A stretch of DNA of 64,000 nucleotides from an uncultured Aquimarina sp. (GCF_947495315.1 NZ_CANLYD010000012.1:124001-188000); one strand, 5' to 3'. Shown: positions 26,415-35,990, counted from the stretch's first letter. Numbers and translations are program-made. Notes: generated by a model from the sequence alone, not told the origin.

Positions 26415-28566
26415 TTATAGTAGTTGTTAAGTTGGTAATTTCTATATTAATAATAGTTCCTCTTTTGATTCTAGAATCGATGTCTATAGTTCCAGAAATC
26501 TTGTTTAATCTACTTCTTATATTTCTAAATCCAATTCCTTCTATATTTTTATTTGTATCAAAACCTACACCATCATCCTCGAATAAAATACTTAATTCAT
26601 TTTCTACCAAATTAAGTTGTAATTCTATAGAAGAAGCTTTCGAGTGTTTGATACTATTGGTAATGAGTTCTTGGATAATTTTAAAAGTTTCTATTTGTAA
26701 TTTTTCATCCAAGAGATCAATTTCTTTTCTTGGATATACGCTACATAAAGTAGTAAGACTGCTGGCTCCACCAATGTTTTTGAAATATTCCTCAAGTATA
26801 TCACAAAAATTATTTTTACTAAATTTTTTAGGAATCAAGTTATGAGAAAGGTCACGAACTAACTCATAGGTATCATCTATTTGAGTATTGATCCCCTTCA
26901 GGAGACCTTCGTTTTTATTTTCAGAATTATTTAATTGAAGTTTAATTGCAGCGAGATTTCCTCCGATACTATCATGTAATTCCTGTGCAATACGTTTTCT
27001 TTCTTTATCCTGACTTTCTATAGAGGCTTTAATAACTTTCAATTCCTGATCTTTTAGTAAGGATGAAATTTTTTCTTCGTTTACTTCCTCTTGTTTTTTA
27101 GTTAATTCACTTTGAGCTTTTATTTTTTGATAATAGGTAACTAGTAAACCAATAACCGGAATTAAAAGTATTAAAAAAGAATATAAAATGATATTTTTAA
27201 AGCCTTTTTGTCTAGTTGTTTCGGCTTGTTGTATTTCTAATTGTGCATCCTTAATCTCTTCATTCTTCTTTAAAAGAATATTTTCGTTTAATGTTTTTTC
27301 CCTTGCATTCTGAAAAGATAGAAGTTTGTTTTCATTTTCTTTTTGCTGTATTTCGCTCTCTTTCTTTTCAATCTCCTGTTTAAGCATTAGATTTCTAATT
27401 GCTTCTTCGCGATTTGCTAGCTCAAGTTTTTTGTTAGTGTTTTCTACTTGTAAAAATTTAATTTCTTTTTCTTTTTGTAAGGTGCTAAATTTTATCTCAA
27501 GCTCTCTTATGTCATTATCTTTTTGGAGTTCTTTAATAGAGTCTTTTATTTTGATTTTTTTCTCAAAGTATAGATACGCATCTTTATAGTTTCCTTGTGT
27601 TTTTGAGCTTTCTTCAAGGTGATTATATATGACAATTTGTTTGTCAAGAAAGCCAAGTTCTTCACAAATCAGAAGTGATTCCTGATACGCTTTTTTTGCT
27701 TTTTCATGTATCCCCTTATCCTGATAAACCAATCCAATATTAGTCATAGCATCTAATGTAGGTCTATAATACTTCTTGTCTTTTCCTAAAACAAGTGCTT
27801 GATTATAATAGGACAATGCCTCTTCATAGTTTTTCATCAGATGATACTGAGCACCGATATTTTGTAATATTACCATCTTGTTTCTTGAACCTTTGTCGTC
27901 TTTAAAATATTCAAGAGTTTTTTTTAAATAAGAAAGAGCTAACTCATAGTCATCTTTATAAGAATAAGCAGTTGCTAAACTTATGTATACCGTGAATGTA
28001 AACCTAGTATTTTCAGTATATTCGAGACAAGATTCTAGAAGTTTGATCGCATAATCATAATCCTCTAGCCTTATGTACGTTGCAGCTAAATTGTGTACTT
28101 TTCTAAAGTATCTTCCTCTGGTTTGATACTTTTGAGCAATTTCGATACCCTTGAGATGCCATTTTTTGCTTTCTTCTAACAAGCTTTTGTCTCCATATGC
28201 ATTGGCAATAATATTATATGCGGATGATAGCCTGAGCATTGATAATGAGTCCTTTTGCTTTCCGATTAGTTTTATTACTTCGTTTCCATAAAACAATGCG
28301 GAATCAGCTAAGTTTCTGTCATTGTTATAAATGCCTATAATGATATTAGCATAGATTTTGTTTTTTTTATGTTTTGTTTTTTTTAATAAACGATGGCTAT
28401 TCGTATAGGCATCTAGTTCTCTTTCTGTTCCTAGAAGCTTGTATGCTTCATCCAACTGTTTTTGTTCTTCAGAATAAATATTCAATTTTTTAGGAGACAG
28501 AGATAGGTTATTACCATCGATCTGGCCGCAAATACTACAAGAAACGAGCATAGTGTAAATAATCAC
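26389..28566 (-). CDS. TPR-containing sensor histidine kinase, paired
   Basis: 725 residues with a GTG start at 28566. ATG at 28551 is the alternative; no upstream ATG exists before a stop. A short export signal (IIYTMLVSCSICGQ) precedes about seven TPR units (residues 40-330), a long coiled coil (340-455) and a membrane helix (about 460-480, IILYSFLILLIPVIGLLVTYY). The HisKA_3 domain follows with H531 in QELHDSIGGNLAAIK, then HATPase_c with TNSIKHS and EDDGVGFD. It senses an unknown envelope signal and phosphorylates the regulator encoded next. Its paralogue at 15038-17002 has no regulator of its own, so both kinases may feed the same regulator. Confidence 0.92.
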   Translation of the reverse strand: MIIYTMLVSCSICGQIDGNNLSLSPKKLNIYSEEQKQLDEAYKLLGTERELDAYTNSHRLLKKTKHKKNKIYANIIIGIYNNDRNLADSALFYGNEVIKLIGKQKDSLSMLRLSSAYNIIANAYGDKSLLEESKKWHLKGIEIAQKYQTRGRYFRKVHNLAATYIRLEDYDYAIKLLESCLEYTENTRFTFTVYISLATAYSYKDDYELALSYLKKTLEYFKDDKGSRNKMVILQNIGAQYHLMKNYEEALSYYNQALVLGKDKKYYRPTLDAMTNIGLVYQDKGIHEKAKKAYQESLLICEELGFLDKQIVIYNHLEESSKTQGNYKDAYLYFEKKIKIKDSIKELQKDNDIRELEIKFSTLQKEKEIKFLQVENTNKKLELANREEAIRNLMLKQEIEKKESEIQQKENENKLLSFQNAREKTLNENILLKKNEEIKDAQLEIQQAETTRQKGFKNIILYSFLILLIPVIGLLVTYYQKIKAQSELTKKQEEVNEEKISSLLKDQELKVIKASIESQDKERKRIAQELHDSIGGNLAAIKLQLNNSENKNEGLLKGINTQIDDTYELVRDLSHNLIPKKFSKNNFCDILEEYFKNIGGASSLTTLCSVYPRKEIDLLDEKLQIETFKIIQELITNSIKHSKASSIELQLNLVENELSILFEDDGVGFDTNKNIEGIGFRNIRSRLNKISGTIDIDSRIKRGTIINIEITNLTTTINEIQPNYS

Positions 28567-28764
28567 TATTCGTTTCGAGAAATCGAATAATTTTAAACTA
28601 ATTGGCGCGATATGATTAGATGGTTTTTTCAGAATATTAATATACTTTAATGATTAGTCATTATGGATAGAATAGGAATTATGTTATTATCTATTTTAGC
28701 AATAAAACTAACTATTAATTTCAAAATATATATAAAATTCCTTAACATACTCCTTTAAACATGG

Positions 28765-28810
28765 TCAAAGGTATTAATTTCGAAAGGTTTGGATATCCCT
28801 GAAAACAGGG
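28765..28810 (-). promoter_or_regulatory. Promoter and operator of the kinase/regulator operon
   Basis: A perfect inverted repeat CCCTG-AAAA-CAGGG lies at 28797-28810. On the minus strand, 25 bases further, is a TACCTTTG box (28772-28765) matching TAnnTTTG. No TTG stands at the minus-33 place; the repeat sits right where an activator would replace it. The leader to the kinase start is about 190 bases. This suggests autoregulation. Confidence 0.55.
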
Positions 28811-28832
28811 TTCTTACTGATCCCTTTTTATG

Positions 28833-30188
28833 TTAATTGTAGAGAAGGTATTGTGCTCTTATTTTTTTGAAACTTTCAAGATCTTTTCTCCAGGTTTTTT
28901 TGATTTCTCTGGCAGTATACCCTTGCTCTATTTGTATTTGTAATTTTTGTGTTCCTGCGTGTATTGTAAACGATTTGGTATTAAAAAAACCTTCTTTGTT
29001 TTTAGAATTAAGATAGGCGTCAAGCAGCCATTGCAAGTTTATACTATGAAGTCGTTCTGTTTTTCTTAGATCTTTTCCATAACAAACTTCTCCTTTATGT
29101 TTTGGATATTTGGATCCAAAATTGGGTTGTGGAGTATATGCAAAATCATATTGATCAATTGGGAAATCCGGAGAACCAAAAATCTGAAATTGCATTTCTG
29201 TACCGCGACCGGCATTTATAGTTGTTCCTTCAAAAAAACCAAGGCTTGGATAAAGATTTATCGATATGTCATTCGGTAAGTTAGGAGAAGGTCTTATAGA
29301 CAAACTATAGTGTGTTTGATGTGTGTAATTCTGGATAGGTATAATCTTGATTTCACATTTCAGATCATCTCCTAACCAACCCTCACCATTTACCATTTTT
29401 GCATATTCTCCTATAGTCATACCGTGAACTAACGGAATGGGATGCATTCCTACAAAACTAGAATGTTCTGGTTCTAAGGTAGGCCCATCGATATAGTGCC
29501 CATTTGGGTTAGGTCGATCTAAAATTAATAAAGGAATATTATTTTCTGCACAGGCTTGCATTACATAATGTAATGTAGAAATATAGGTGTAAAATCTTGC
29601 GCCAACGTCTTGTATATCAAAAACTATGATTTCTATATCGGAAAGAGCTTCAGCAGAAGGTTTTTTGTTTTTACCGTGCAAAGAAACAATAGGTAACCCT
29701 GTTTTAATATCTTTTTCATCTGCTACCAATTCTCCAGCATCTGCTTTACCTCTAAAACCGTGCTCTGGTGCAAAAACCTTTTGGATGTTAATATTTCGAG
29801 ACAACAGAGAATCTACTAGATGCGTATATTGTTCTAAGGCAGTTGGAGTAACTCCTTCTTTTTGTAAGAGAGGTCCTAGATTTGGAAATTTGAAAATAAC
29901 AGAAGTCTGATTACCAACAATGGCTACTTTTTTATCTTTTAAGATAGGTAGATAGAGTTCAGTTTGATTAGCACCAACAATAATTGGTTCTAAGACATCA
30001 ATAGAATCTTGTTTTTGACTTTCTGAAATGACACTTTTTTGGTTAATAATGGGCTTTTCACCTTCATGAGTAGTCTGAGAAGATGTTTTTGTTCCGCTTC
30101 CACAAGAAATAAGCAGTGTAAAAAAGAATAAAAACGTATTTTTGAACTTGTCTGCGAAATAGGTAGATGCATTTCTGATAAAAACCAT
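28833..30188 (-). CDS. DUF1343 / NamZ-type exo-beta-N-acetylmuramidase lipoprotein
   Basis: 451 residues. A lipoprotein signal ends LLISC (C29), followed by GSGTKTSSQ. Residues about 75-440 match DUF1343, now known as the NamZ exo-beta-N-acetylmuramidase family that releases terminal MurNAc from peptidoglycan fragments. Visible family features are VFAPEHGFRGKADAGE, DIEIIVFDIQDVGARFYTYISTL, LLILDRPNPNGHYIDGP and LYPSLGFFEGTTINAGRGTE. It would act in the periplasm in peptidoglycan recycling or scavenging. The start is eight bases from the divergent permease gene, so their promoters overlap coding sequence. I see no other recycling genes near. Confidence 0.88.
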   Translation of the reverse strand: MVFIRNASTYFADKFKNTFLFFFTLLISCGSGTKTSSQTTHEGEKPIINQKSVISESQKQDSIDVLEPIIVGANQTELYLPILKDKKVAIVGNQTSVIFKFPNLGPLLQKEGVTPTALEQYTHLVDSLLSRNINIQKVFAPEHGFRGKADAGELVADEKDIKTGLPIVSLHGKNKKPSAEALSDIEIIVFDIQDVGARFYTYISTLHYVMQACAENNIPLLILDRPNPNGHYIDGPTLEPEHSSFVGMHPIPLVHGMTIGEYAKMVNGEGWLGDDLKCEIKIIPIQNYTHQTHYSLSIRPSPNLPNDISINLYPSLGFFEGTTINAGRGTEMQFQIFGSPDFPIDQYDFAYTPQPNFGSKYPKHKGEVCYGKDLRKTERLHSINLQWLLDAYLNSKNKEGFFNTKSFTIHAGTQKLQIQIEQGYTAREIKKTWRKDLESFKKIRAQYLLYN

Positions 30189-30196
30189 AGATAACT

Positions 30197-31438
30197 TTGA
30201 ATTTCGAATATTTTATTGCCAAACGCCTTATCAAAGGTAAGGAACATAAAAGTAGCATATCTTCTGCAATCATAAAAATAGCCATTTTTGCTATCGCAAT
30301 CGGTATGGTTATGATGTTAATAACGGTTGCTACTGGTATAGGTTTACAACGTAAAATCAGAGAAAAAGTTGCCGCGTTTAATGGACATATTATCATTACT
30401 AGTTATGATAACAATAATAGTATAGAATCTTTGATCCCTATTAAAAAGGAACAACATTTTTATCCAGATTTTGTTGATGTAGAAGGCATTAAACATGTTC
30501 AGGGATTTGCTACAAAAGGAGGCCTTATTAGAACTGAAGATGATTTTGAAGGAATTGTGGTGAAAGGAATTGGAGATGACTATAACTGGTCATATTTTAA
30601 TGAGTATTTAATAGAAGGTGTCTTACCAGATTTTACGGATCCCAGAAATAATCAGATATTAATATCGGCTTATACTTCATCGCGATTAGGCTTGGGAGTA
30701 GGAGATAAGGCAAATACGGTTTTTTTAAAGAAAAATTCTAGCTCTAATATTCCTGCTAATATTCGTGCTTTCGAAATCGTGGGGATTTATGATTCCGGTT
30801 TTCAGGAGTTCGATGAGAAATTTGTTTTTGCGGATATAAGGCATATTCAAAAAATGAATAAATGGAAAGATGGCGAAGTAGGAGGTTTTGAGGTTTTTAT
30901 AGATGATTTTGATGAAATAGATAAAAAAGGTAAAGAAGTCTATGAGAGTATTCCGTCTGATTTAGAGGCACAAACGATTGCTTTGAAGTATGGTAGTATT
31001 TTTGAGTGGCTAAAACTTTTTGATCTAAATATAATTGGGATTATCGGTATCATCATATTGGTAGCAGGAATCAATATGATTACAGCATTACTCGTTTTGA
31101 TTTTAGAAAGAATACAAATGATAGGAATCTTAAAATCCTTGGGAACTAATGATTGGAGTATTCGAAAAGTATTTTTGTATAATGCAGGGTATTTAATTCT
31201 TCTCGGTTTGTTTTGGGGTAATCTAATTGGTGTAAGTTTATTATTTATTCAGAAACATTATGGAGTTATAGGTCTTAATCCTGCTACTTATTATGTAAGT
31301 ACTGCTCCGGTTTATATAAGTATCGGTTATATTATTTTGCTAAATATCGGAACCACGATATTATGTTTAACAATGCTCCTTATACCATCTTATGTAATTG
31401 CCAAAATATCGCCTTCTAAAGCAATAAGATTTCAGTAG
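30197..31438 (+). CDS. LolC/E-type ABC transporter permease
   Basis: 413 residues with a TTG start at 30197. An in-frame TAG lies three codons earlier and no ATG exists, and the family opening MNFEYFIAKRLI begins exactly there. Four membrane helices: one near residue 25-48, then after a periplasmic domain (50-265) three in the FtsX/MacB permease domain (about 275-300, 325-350, 370-400). The LolC/E-like pattern (IARR-like start, large first periplasmic domain, ALLVLILERIQMIGILKSLG) supports a role in releasing lipoproteins from the inner membrane. The ATPase partner gene is not beside it. Confidence 0.88.
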   Translation: MNFEYFIAKRLIKGKEHKSSISSAIIKIAIFAIAIGMVMMLITVATGIGLQRKIREKVAAFNGHIIITSYDNNNSIESLIPIKKEQHFYPDFVDVEGIKHVQGFATKGGLIRTEDDFEGIVVKGIGDDYNWSYFNEYLIEGVLPDFTDPRNNQILISAYTSSRLGLGVGDKANTVFLKKNSSSNIPANIRAFEIVGIYDSGFQEFDEKFVFADIRHIQKMNKWKDGEVGGFEVFIDDFDEIDKKGKEVYESIPSDLEAQTIALKYGSIFEWLKLFDLNIIGIIGIIILVAGINMITALLVLILERIQMIGILKSLGTNDWSIRKVFLYNAGYLILLGLFWGNLIGVSLLFIQKHYGVIGLNPATYYVSTAPVYISIGYIILLNIGTTILCLTMLLIPSYVIAKISPSKAIRFQ

Positions 31439-31482
31439 TAGTAAATAAGGCATCTTCCTCTTACTTAATGACTTTGTATTTG

Positions 31483-31490
31483 TATCTTTG
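31483..31490 (+). promoter_or_regulatory. Minus-7 promoter box of the cystathionine beta-synthase gene
   Basis: TATCTTTG followed by CACC fits the Bacteroidota minus-7 box well. It places the transcript start about 45 bases ahead of the GTG start. Confidence 0.5.
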
Positions 31491-31538
31491 CACCGCATAA
31501 AAAACAATTGTAAGAGACTGTAATAAATTAGTAAGCTT

Positions 31539-32900
31539 GTGAAGTACGCAAATAATATATTAGAAACCATTGGGGATACACCTATGGTAAAAATGAATCC
31601 TTTAGTAAAAGATGTGGATGCGCTGGTATTAGCAAAATACGAGACGTTTAATCCCGGAAATTCGGTTAAAGATCGAATGGCGCTAAAAATGATTGAAGAT
31701 GCTGAGGCTGATGGAAGATTAAAACCTGGAGGAACTATTATCGAAGGTACTTCTGGTAATACCGGAATGGGATTAGCACTCGTGGCTATTGTAAAAGGAT
31801 ATAAGTTGATCTGTGTAATGGCAGATAAGCAATCCAAAGAAAAAATGGATATTCTACGAGCAGTTGGAGCCAAAGTGATGGTATGTCCAACAAATGTGGA
31901 GCCTGATGACCCAAGGTCATATTATTCGGTTTCTAAAAGATTAGCAGAAGAAACTCCTAATTCCTGGTATGTAAACCAATATGATAATCCATCTAATGCC
32001 AAAGCACATTACGAGAGTACCGGACCTGAGATATGGGAACAAACGGATGGAAAGGTTACTCATTTCATTGTAGGAGTAGGTACCGGAGGAACAATTTCTG
32101 GAGTTGGAAAATATTTGAAAGAAAAAAACCCTAATATTAAGATTTGGGGAATAGATACTTATGGTTCTGTTTTTAAGAAATATCATGAAACTGGTGTGTT
32201 TGATGAAAATGAAGTGTATTCTTATATAACAGAAGGTATCGGAGAAGATATTTTGCCTGAGAATGTAGATTTCTCTATTATTGATGGATTTACTAAAGTG
32301 ACGGACAAAGATGCAGCAGTTTATACGCAGAGACTTGCAAAAGAAGAAGGAATGTTTCTGGGTAATAGTGCTGGAGCGGCGATTAAGGGATTATTACAAT
32401 TAAAAGATAATTTCACAAAAGATGATGTAGTAGTTGTATTATTTCATGACCATGGAAGTCGTTACGTAGGTAAGATGTTTAATGATGATTGGATGCGAGA
32501 ACGCGGTTTTCTGGAAGAAGAAGTGTCTACTGCGGTCGATTTAGTTAAAAATCACATAGAAAAACCTTTGGTGACGGTGAAAACCGAAGAGCTGGTCTCT
32601 CACGCAATAGAACGTATGCGTAAATTTCAGATTTCTCAAATACCAGTTTTAGACAGTGAAGGCTTTGTTGGTTCTGTAGATGAGAGTGCTTTGTTTACTG
32701 CATTTCTTGAAGATAAAAATACTGGAGACACACCTATTAGAGAGATCATGAATGATCCTTTTCCTATAGTTAATGCAAATACATCATTGGATGAAATATC
32801 AGGACTAATAAAAAATGGTAATCCAGCAGTTCTTGTAGCTCTTGATAATGGTAAACACCATATTATTACCAAATATGATGTTATCAGTCATATAAAATAA
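31539..32900 (+). CDS. Cystathionine beta-synthase (PLP enzyme with CBS domains)
   Basis: 453 residues with a GTG start at 31539. The usual family opening MKYANNILETIGDTPMVKMN begins there. Residues 1-320 form the PLP-dependent beta-replacement domain: the PLP lysine in FNPGNSVKDRM, the phosphate-cradle loop EGTSGNTGMGLALVA and GVGTGGTISGVGKYL. Residues about 335-453 hold a tandem pair of CBS domains (ITKYDVISHIK end), regulatory nucleotide- or SAM-binding modules. It joins serine and homocysteine (or sulphide) to make cystathionine or cysteine. No other methionine or cysteine genes adjoin, and it appears to be monocistronic with its own terminator. Confidence 0.93.
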   Translation: MKYANNILETIGDTPMVKMNPLVKDVDALVLAKYETFNPGNSVKDRMALKMIEDAEADGRLKPGGTIIEGTSGNTGMGLALVAIVKGYKLICVMADKQSKEKMDILRAVGAKVMVCPTNVEPDDPRSYYSVSKRLAEETPNSWYVNQYDNPSNAKAHYESTGPEIWEQTDGKVTHFIVGVGTGGTISGVGKYLKEKNPNIKIWGIDTYGSVFKKYHETGVFDENEVYSYITEGIGEDILPENVDFSIIDGFTKVTDKDAAVYTQRLAKEEGMFLGNSAGAAIKGLLQLKDNFTKDDVVVVLFHDHGSRYVGKMFNDDWMRERGFLEEEVSTAVDLVKNHIEKPLVTVKTEELVSHAIERMRKFQISQIPVLDSEGFVGSVDESALFTAFLEDKNTGDTPIREIMNDPFPIVNANTSLDEISGLIKNGNPAVLVALDNGKHHIITKYDVISHIK

Positions 32901-32926
32901 ATTATTATATTTATAACAGGTAAGGA

Positions 32927-32970
32927 AACCCCCTTTATTAGTTTAACAAGCTAATATAGGGGTTGTTTTT
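32927..32970 (+). terminator. Intrinsic terminator after the cystathionine beta-synthase gene
   Basis: Stem of AACCCC and TATTAG with complementary CTAATA and GGGGTT, closed by a loop of about nine bases and followed by GTTTTT. It lies 27 bases past the stop. Confidence 0.75.
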
Positions 32971-33060
32971 ATACATTAATCTTAATTTAGAGGTTGTTTT
33001 ACGCAACTTAATTGTAAAAAGTCAATCTATATAGAAAGATTCGTATAAAATCTTAGGGCT

Positions 33061-34041
33061 ATGCAAAAATATTCATTTGACTTTTCTGATATAGATAAAC
33101 TAAGGGGCTATTTTAGATCTCAATTAGATCCGAAAGGAACCACAGATAGAATCTATTTCCCTCCTGAGATTGGAGAAGGGTATCTAAGTTATTATAAAAT
33201 ATCTCCAGAGGTTTTTCTTTTTATTAATAATTATAAGTCACATGTTGATATAGAGTATGTAAGGGAGCCTATTGCAGAAAAAGATATCATTTTACATTTT
33301 AGGAAGTATTCATTGGACCATCAGATAAAGAAAAATGAAATTATAAGCTCATATTCTGATGGCTATACTCCAGGTAATATGAGATGTATGGATGCACAAC
33401 AGGGTGAAAGAGTTTATATTACAAAAGGAGCTGAAGTAAAATCGATTATGATTGTACTTAAAAGTGAATATATAAAACCCTATTTTCTTAAAAATAGTGA
33501 TATGGCAGAAAGGGTAGATAGTTATATTAGATACTCGCATCAGCATATTAATAAATTTTATCTTTCATATAAACAGTCTGTCCTCTTTGATCAGATTGTT
33601 TCTCCTGATATTAGTAAGGTGGAAAATTATTTGTTTTTCATAGCCAGAGGAATTCGTCTGTTAGAAACGTTCTGGAAAGATGTTTTAATGTGGGAAACAG
33701 AGAGTAATCCATTTAATATAAATAGTTCGCAAGTTGGTAACATTTATAAGGTTAGTAATTATTTAGAGCATAATTTACACGAACCTTTTATCGGTGTTGA
33801 TCAATTGGCGTCTATGGCACATATGAGTCGTACCAACTTCTTCAACATGTTTAAAGAGATTCATGATCAAACACCTTTAGAGTTTTTTAATAATAAAAAA
33901 TTAGAAAGCTCCTATAATATGATATTTGCTGAAGGGTTGTCTATTAAAGAGGTAATGGATAATTTGAATTATTCTAATTCTTCAAAATTTAAAAAAGCTT
34001 TTTTTAATAAGTTCGATATCTATCCGGATATCCAAATTTGA
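33061..34041 (+). CDS. AraC-family transcriptional regulator
   Basis: 326 residues, cytoplasmic. The C-terminal 95 residues form the double helix-turn-helix of AraC/XylS regulators (HEPFIGVDQLASMAHMSRTN for the first recognition part and FKKAFFNKFDIYPDIQI for the end). The N-terminal 220 residues are a sensor of unknown ligand with no cupin motif I can point to. Family members activate nearby or unlinked genes on binding a small molecule. The neighbours give no hint of the target: the upstream gene has its own terminator and the downstream DUF2851 gene is 417 bases away. Confidence 0.88.
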   Translation: MQKYSFDFSDIDKLRGYFRSQLDPKGTTDRIYFPPEIGEGYLSYYKISPEVFLFINNYKSHVDIEYVREPIAEKDIILHFRKYSLDHQIKKNEIISSYSDGYTPGNMRCMDAQQGERVYITKGAEVKSIMIVLKSEYIKPYFLKNSDMAERVDSYIRYSHQHINKFYLSYKQSVLFDQIVSPDISKVENYLFFIARGIRLLETFWKDVLMWETESNPFNINSSQVGNIYKVSNYLEHNLHEPFIGVDQLASMAHMSRTNFFNMFKEIHDQTPLEFFNNKKLESSYNMIFAEGLSIKEVMDNLNYSNSSKFKKAFFNKFDIYPDIQI

Positions 34042-34066
34042 TTACATTCTAAATAATATAAAATAA

Positions 34067-34095
34067 AGATGGTCGTCAAAAAATGACAACCATCT
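34067..34095 (+). terminator. Hairpin after the AraC-type gene
   Basis: Arms AGATGGTCGTCA and TGACAACCATCT pair with one mismatch around a five-base A loop, 25 bases past the stop. No strong T-run follows, so the role as a terminator is only probable. Confidence 0.5.
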
Positions 34096-34458
34096 ATAAC
34101 CTAACACAAACTCAACTAAGCTTAGGATTTTGTAATCTTTATGTTTTCTTGAAATTATCTTCCCTATTTCTAAGAACAAATTAAAGAAATCAAATAATTG
34201 TAGCAATTTCCATTAATACATAAAATCTTACCAATAGTACATTTTTGACAGATTTAAGTCTTTTTTAAGAATTATAAAGAGAAAATAGTACTATTTGATT
34301 CTATATAGTATGATTTTAAGGGAGAATATCTCTTTCTAATAGGCTCAAAAAGGTTTTTTACTATTTAAATGAATCAAAAAGGGTAACATTTTAATTATTG
34401 ATTACACATAACTATAGAAATCAAAGGTGTTTTCTTTAAATTAATAATTAACGATAGT
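34096..34458. other. AT-rich intergenic stretch
   Basis: About 360 bases without an open frame of coding character. AT-rich, with scattered poly-T and poly-A runs. It likely holds the promoter of the DUF2851 gene, but no TAnnTTTG box stood out. I see no repeat or RNA here. Confidence 0.5.
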
Positions 34459-35751
34459 ATGAAGGAAGAGTTTTTGCACTACCTATGGAAATATAAAAAA
34501 TTTAATTTTTCAAACCTAAAAACTACAAACCTGTTGCCGGTTGTACTTCAACGAGTTGGTGAGCATAATCAGATGAATTCCGGACCGGATTTTTTTAATG
34601 CTCAATTGGTAATCGATAATCAGAAATGGGCAGGTAATGTCGAAATTCATATCAAGTCGAGTGATTGGTATGTGCATCATCACGAGAGTGATCCTGCCTA
34701 TGACAATGTTATATTACATGTGGTATGGGAAAATGATGTTGAAGTTTTTAGAAAGGATAATTCTAGAATCCCTGCCTTACAACTTAAAGATTATATTGAT
34801 AAAAATATAGTGTCTCAATATCAAAAACTTTTTCAAAGTAAAGATGTTAGTTGGATTCAATGTGAAAAGGAGCTTTGTGATGTGTCTGATTTTATAATTT
34901 TTAATTGGCAGGAAAGACTCTATTTAGAGAGGTTAGAACAGAAATCAGAATTGATAGAAGAATTATTAGATAAGTCTTCTAATGATTGGGAAACAGTTCT
35001 CTTTAAATTATTATCAAAGAATTTCGGACTGAAAGTTAACAGCGATCCTTTTTTAAGTTTGGCTAATTCGTTTGATTTTTCAATTCTTAGAAAATGTAGT
35101 AACAATCTAAAGCAGTTAGAAGCTTTATTTTATGGACAAGCCGGTTTGCTGAATTCAGATTTGGATGTTTTATATGTTAAAGAGTTGCTGAAGCACTATC
35201 AATTTTTAAAAAATAAGTTCACTTTAAAAAATCGCGGTGTATTGCCTTTTCAGTTTTTTAGGCTACGTCCTTCTAATTTCCCGACGATTCGGATATCTCA
35301 GCTCGCAAACCTTTATTTTAAAAATAAGCAGCTATTTAGTAAGATTATTACGATTAATGACCTGGAAAAATTCTATGAACTGTTTGATACAAGTGCCAGT
35401 GATTTTTGGAAAACTCATTATACTTTTGATAAAGAATCTTCTGCCAGAAAGAAAAGAGTAACAAAGTCATTTATTCATTTGATCTTAATCAATACAGTCA
35501 TTCCGGTAAAATTTTTATATGCAAAAAGCCAAGGAAAAGATATTTCGGAAGAAATTTTCGGATTGATATCACAGTTGCCTGTAGAAAAGAATGCGATATC
35601 AGATAAGTTTATTAGTTTAGGAGTGAATATGGAAGATGCGTTACATTCTCAATCTATGATTCAGCTTAAGAACAACTACTGTGATCAAAAAGCTTGTTTA
35701 AAATGTTCGATTGGTAATTATTTATTGAATAGAGAGGATAGTTTGGGATAA
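34459..35751 (+). CDS. DUF2851 family protein
   Basis: 430 residues, cytoplasmic. The opening, MKEEFLHYLWKYKKFN with VGEHNQMNSGPDFFNAQLVI and NVEIHIKSSDWYVHHHESD, is diagnostic of DUF2851, a family widespread in Bacteroidota. The conserved N-terminal part (acidic and histidine residues in GPDFFNAQL, VEIHIKSSDW) is reminiscent of a nuclease-like fold, but no activity is shown. The C-terminus has four cysteines (CDQKACLKCSIG), possibly a metal site. It begins a run of three closely spaced genes: the PspC gene starts 17 bases later and the channel gene overlaps that one. Confidence 0.88.
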   Translation: MKEEFLHYLWKYKKFNFSNLKTTNLLPVVLQRVGEHNQMNSGPDFFNAQLVIDNQKWAGNVEIHIKSSDWYVHHHESDPAYDNVILHVVWENDVEVFRKDNSRIPALQLKDYIDKNIVSQYQKLFQSKDVSWIQCEKELCDVSDFIIFNWQERLYLERLEQKSELIEELLDKSSNDWETVLFKLLSKNFGLKVNSDPFLSLANSFDFSILRKCSNNLKQLEALFYGQAGLLNSDLDVLYVKELLKHYQFLKNKFTLKNRGVLPFQFFRLRPSNFPTIRISQLANLYFKNKQLFSKIITINDLEKFYELFDTSASDFWKTHYTFDKESSARKKRVTKSFIHLILINTVIPVKFLYAKSQGKDISEEIFGLISQLPVEKNAISDKFISLGVNMEDALHSQSMIQLKNNYCDQKACLKCSIGNYLLNREDSLG

Positions 35752-35768
35752 TATAATTATTTTGCATT

Positions 35769-35990
35769 ATGCTTTATAATCTAAGACATTTTTTAGAACG
35801 GAACGGATTTTACGTTTCTAGCAGGCTGGCAGATAGATTAGGAATGCGCGCTAAAAATGTACGTTTGTTTTTTATTTATTTGACTTTTGCTACAGCAGGA
35901 TTAGGCTTTGTTATTTACCTTAATATGGCGTTCTGGTTGAAATTAAAGGATCTTGTGTATACAAAACGAACTTCAGTTTTTGATTTATGA
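35769..35990 (+). CDS. PspC-domain small membrane protein
   Basis: 73 residues. The PspC-type segment is clear: SRLADRLGMRAKNVRLFFIYLTFATAGLGFVIYLNMAFWLKLK, with one or two membrane helices at residues 34-57. PspC proteins sense or bind membrane-stress partners such as PspA and its relatives. The protein is half the size of some PspC proteins and has a basic N-terminal part. Its stop codon overlaps the ATG of the following potassium-channel gene (ATGA), which indicates translational coupling. Confidence 0.8.
   Translation: MLYNLRHFLERNGFYVSSRLADRLGMRAKNVRLFFIYLTFATAGLGFVIYLNMAFWLKLKDLVYTKRTSVFDL

Noticed and set aside
31367..31873. A 168-codon minus-strand frame
   Set aside because: It lies over the end of the permease gene and the start of the cystathionine beta-synthase gene, both well supported on the other strand.
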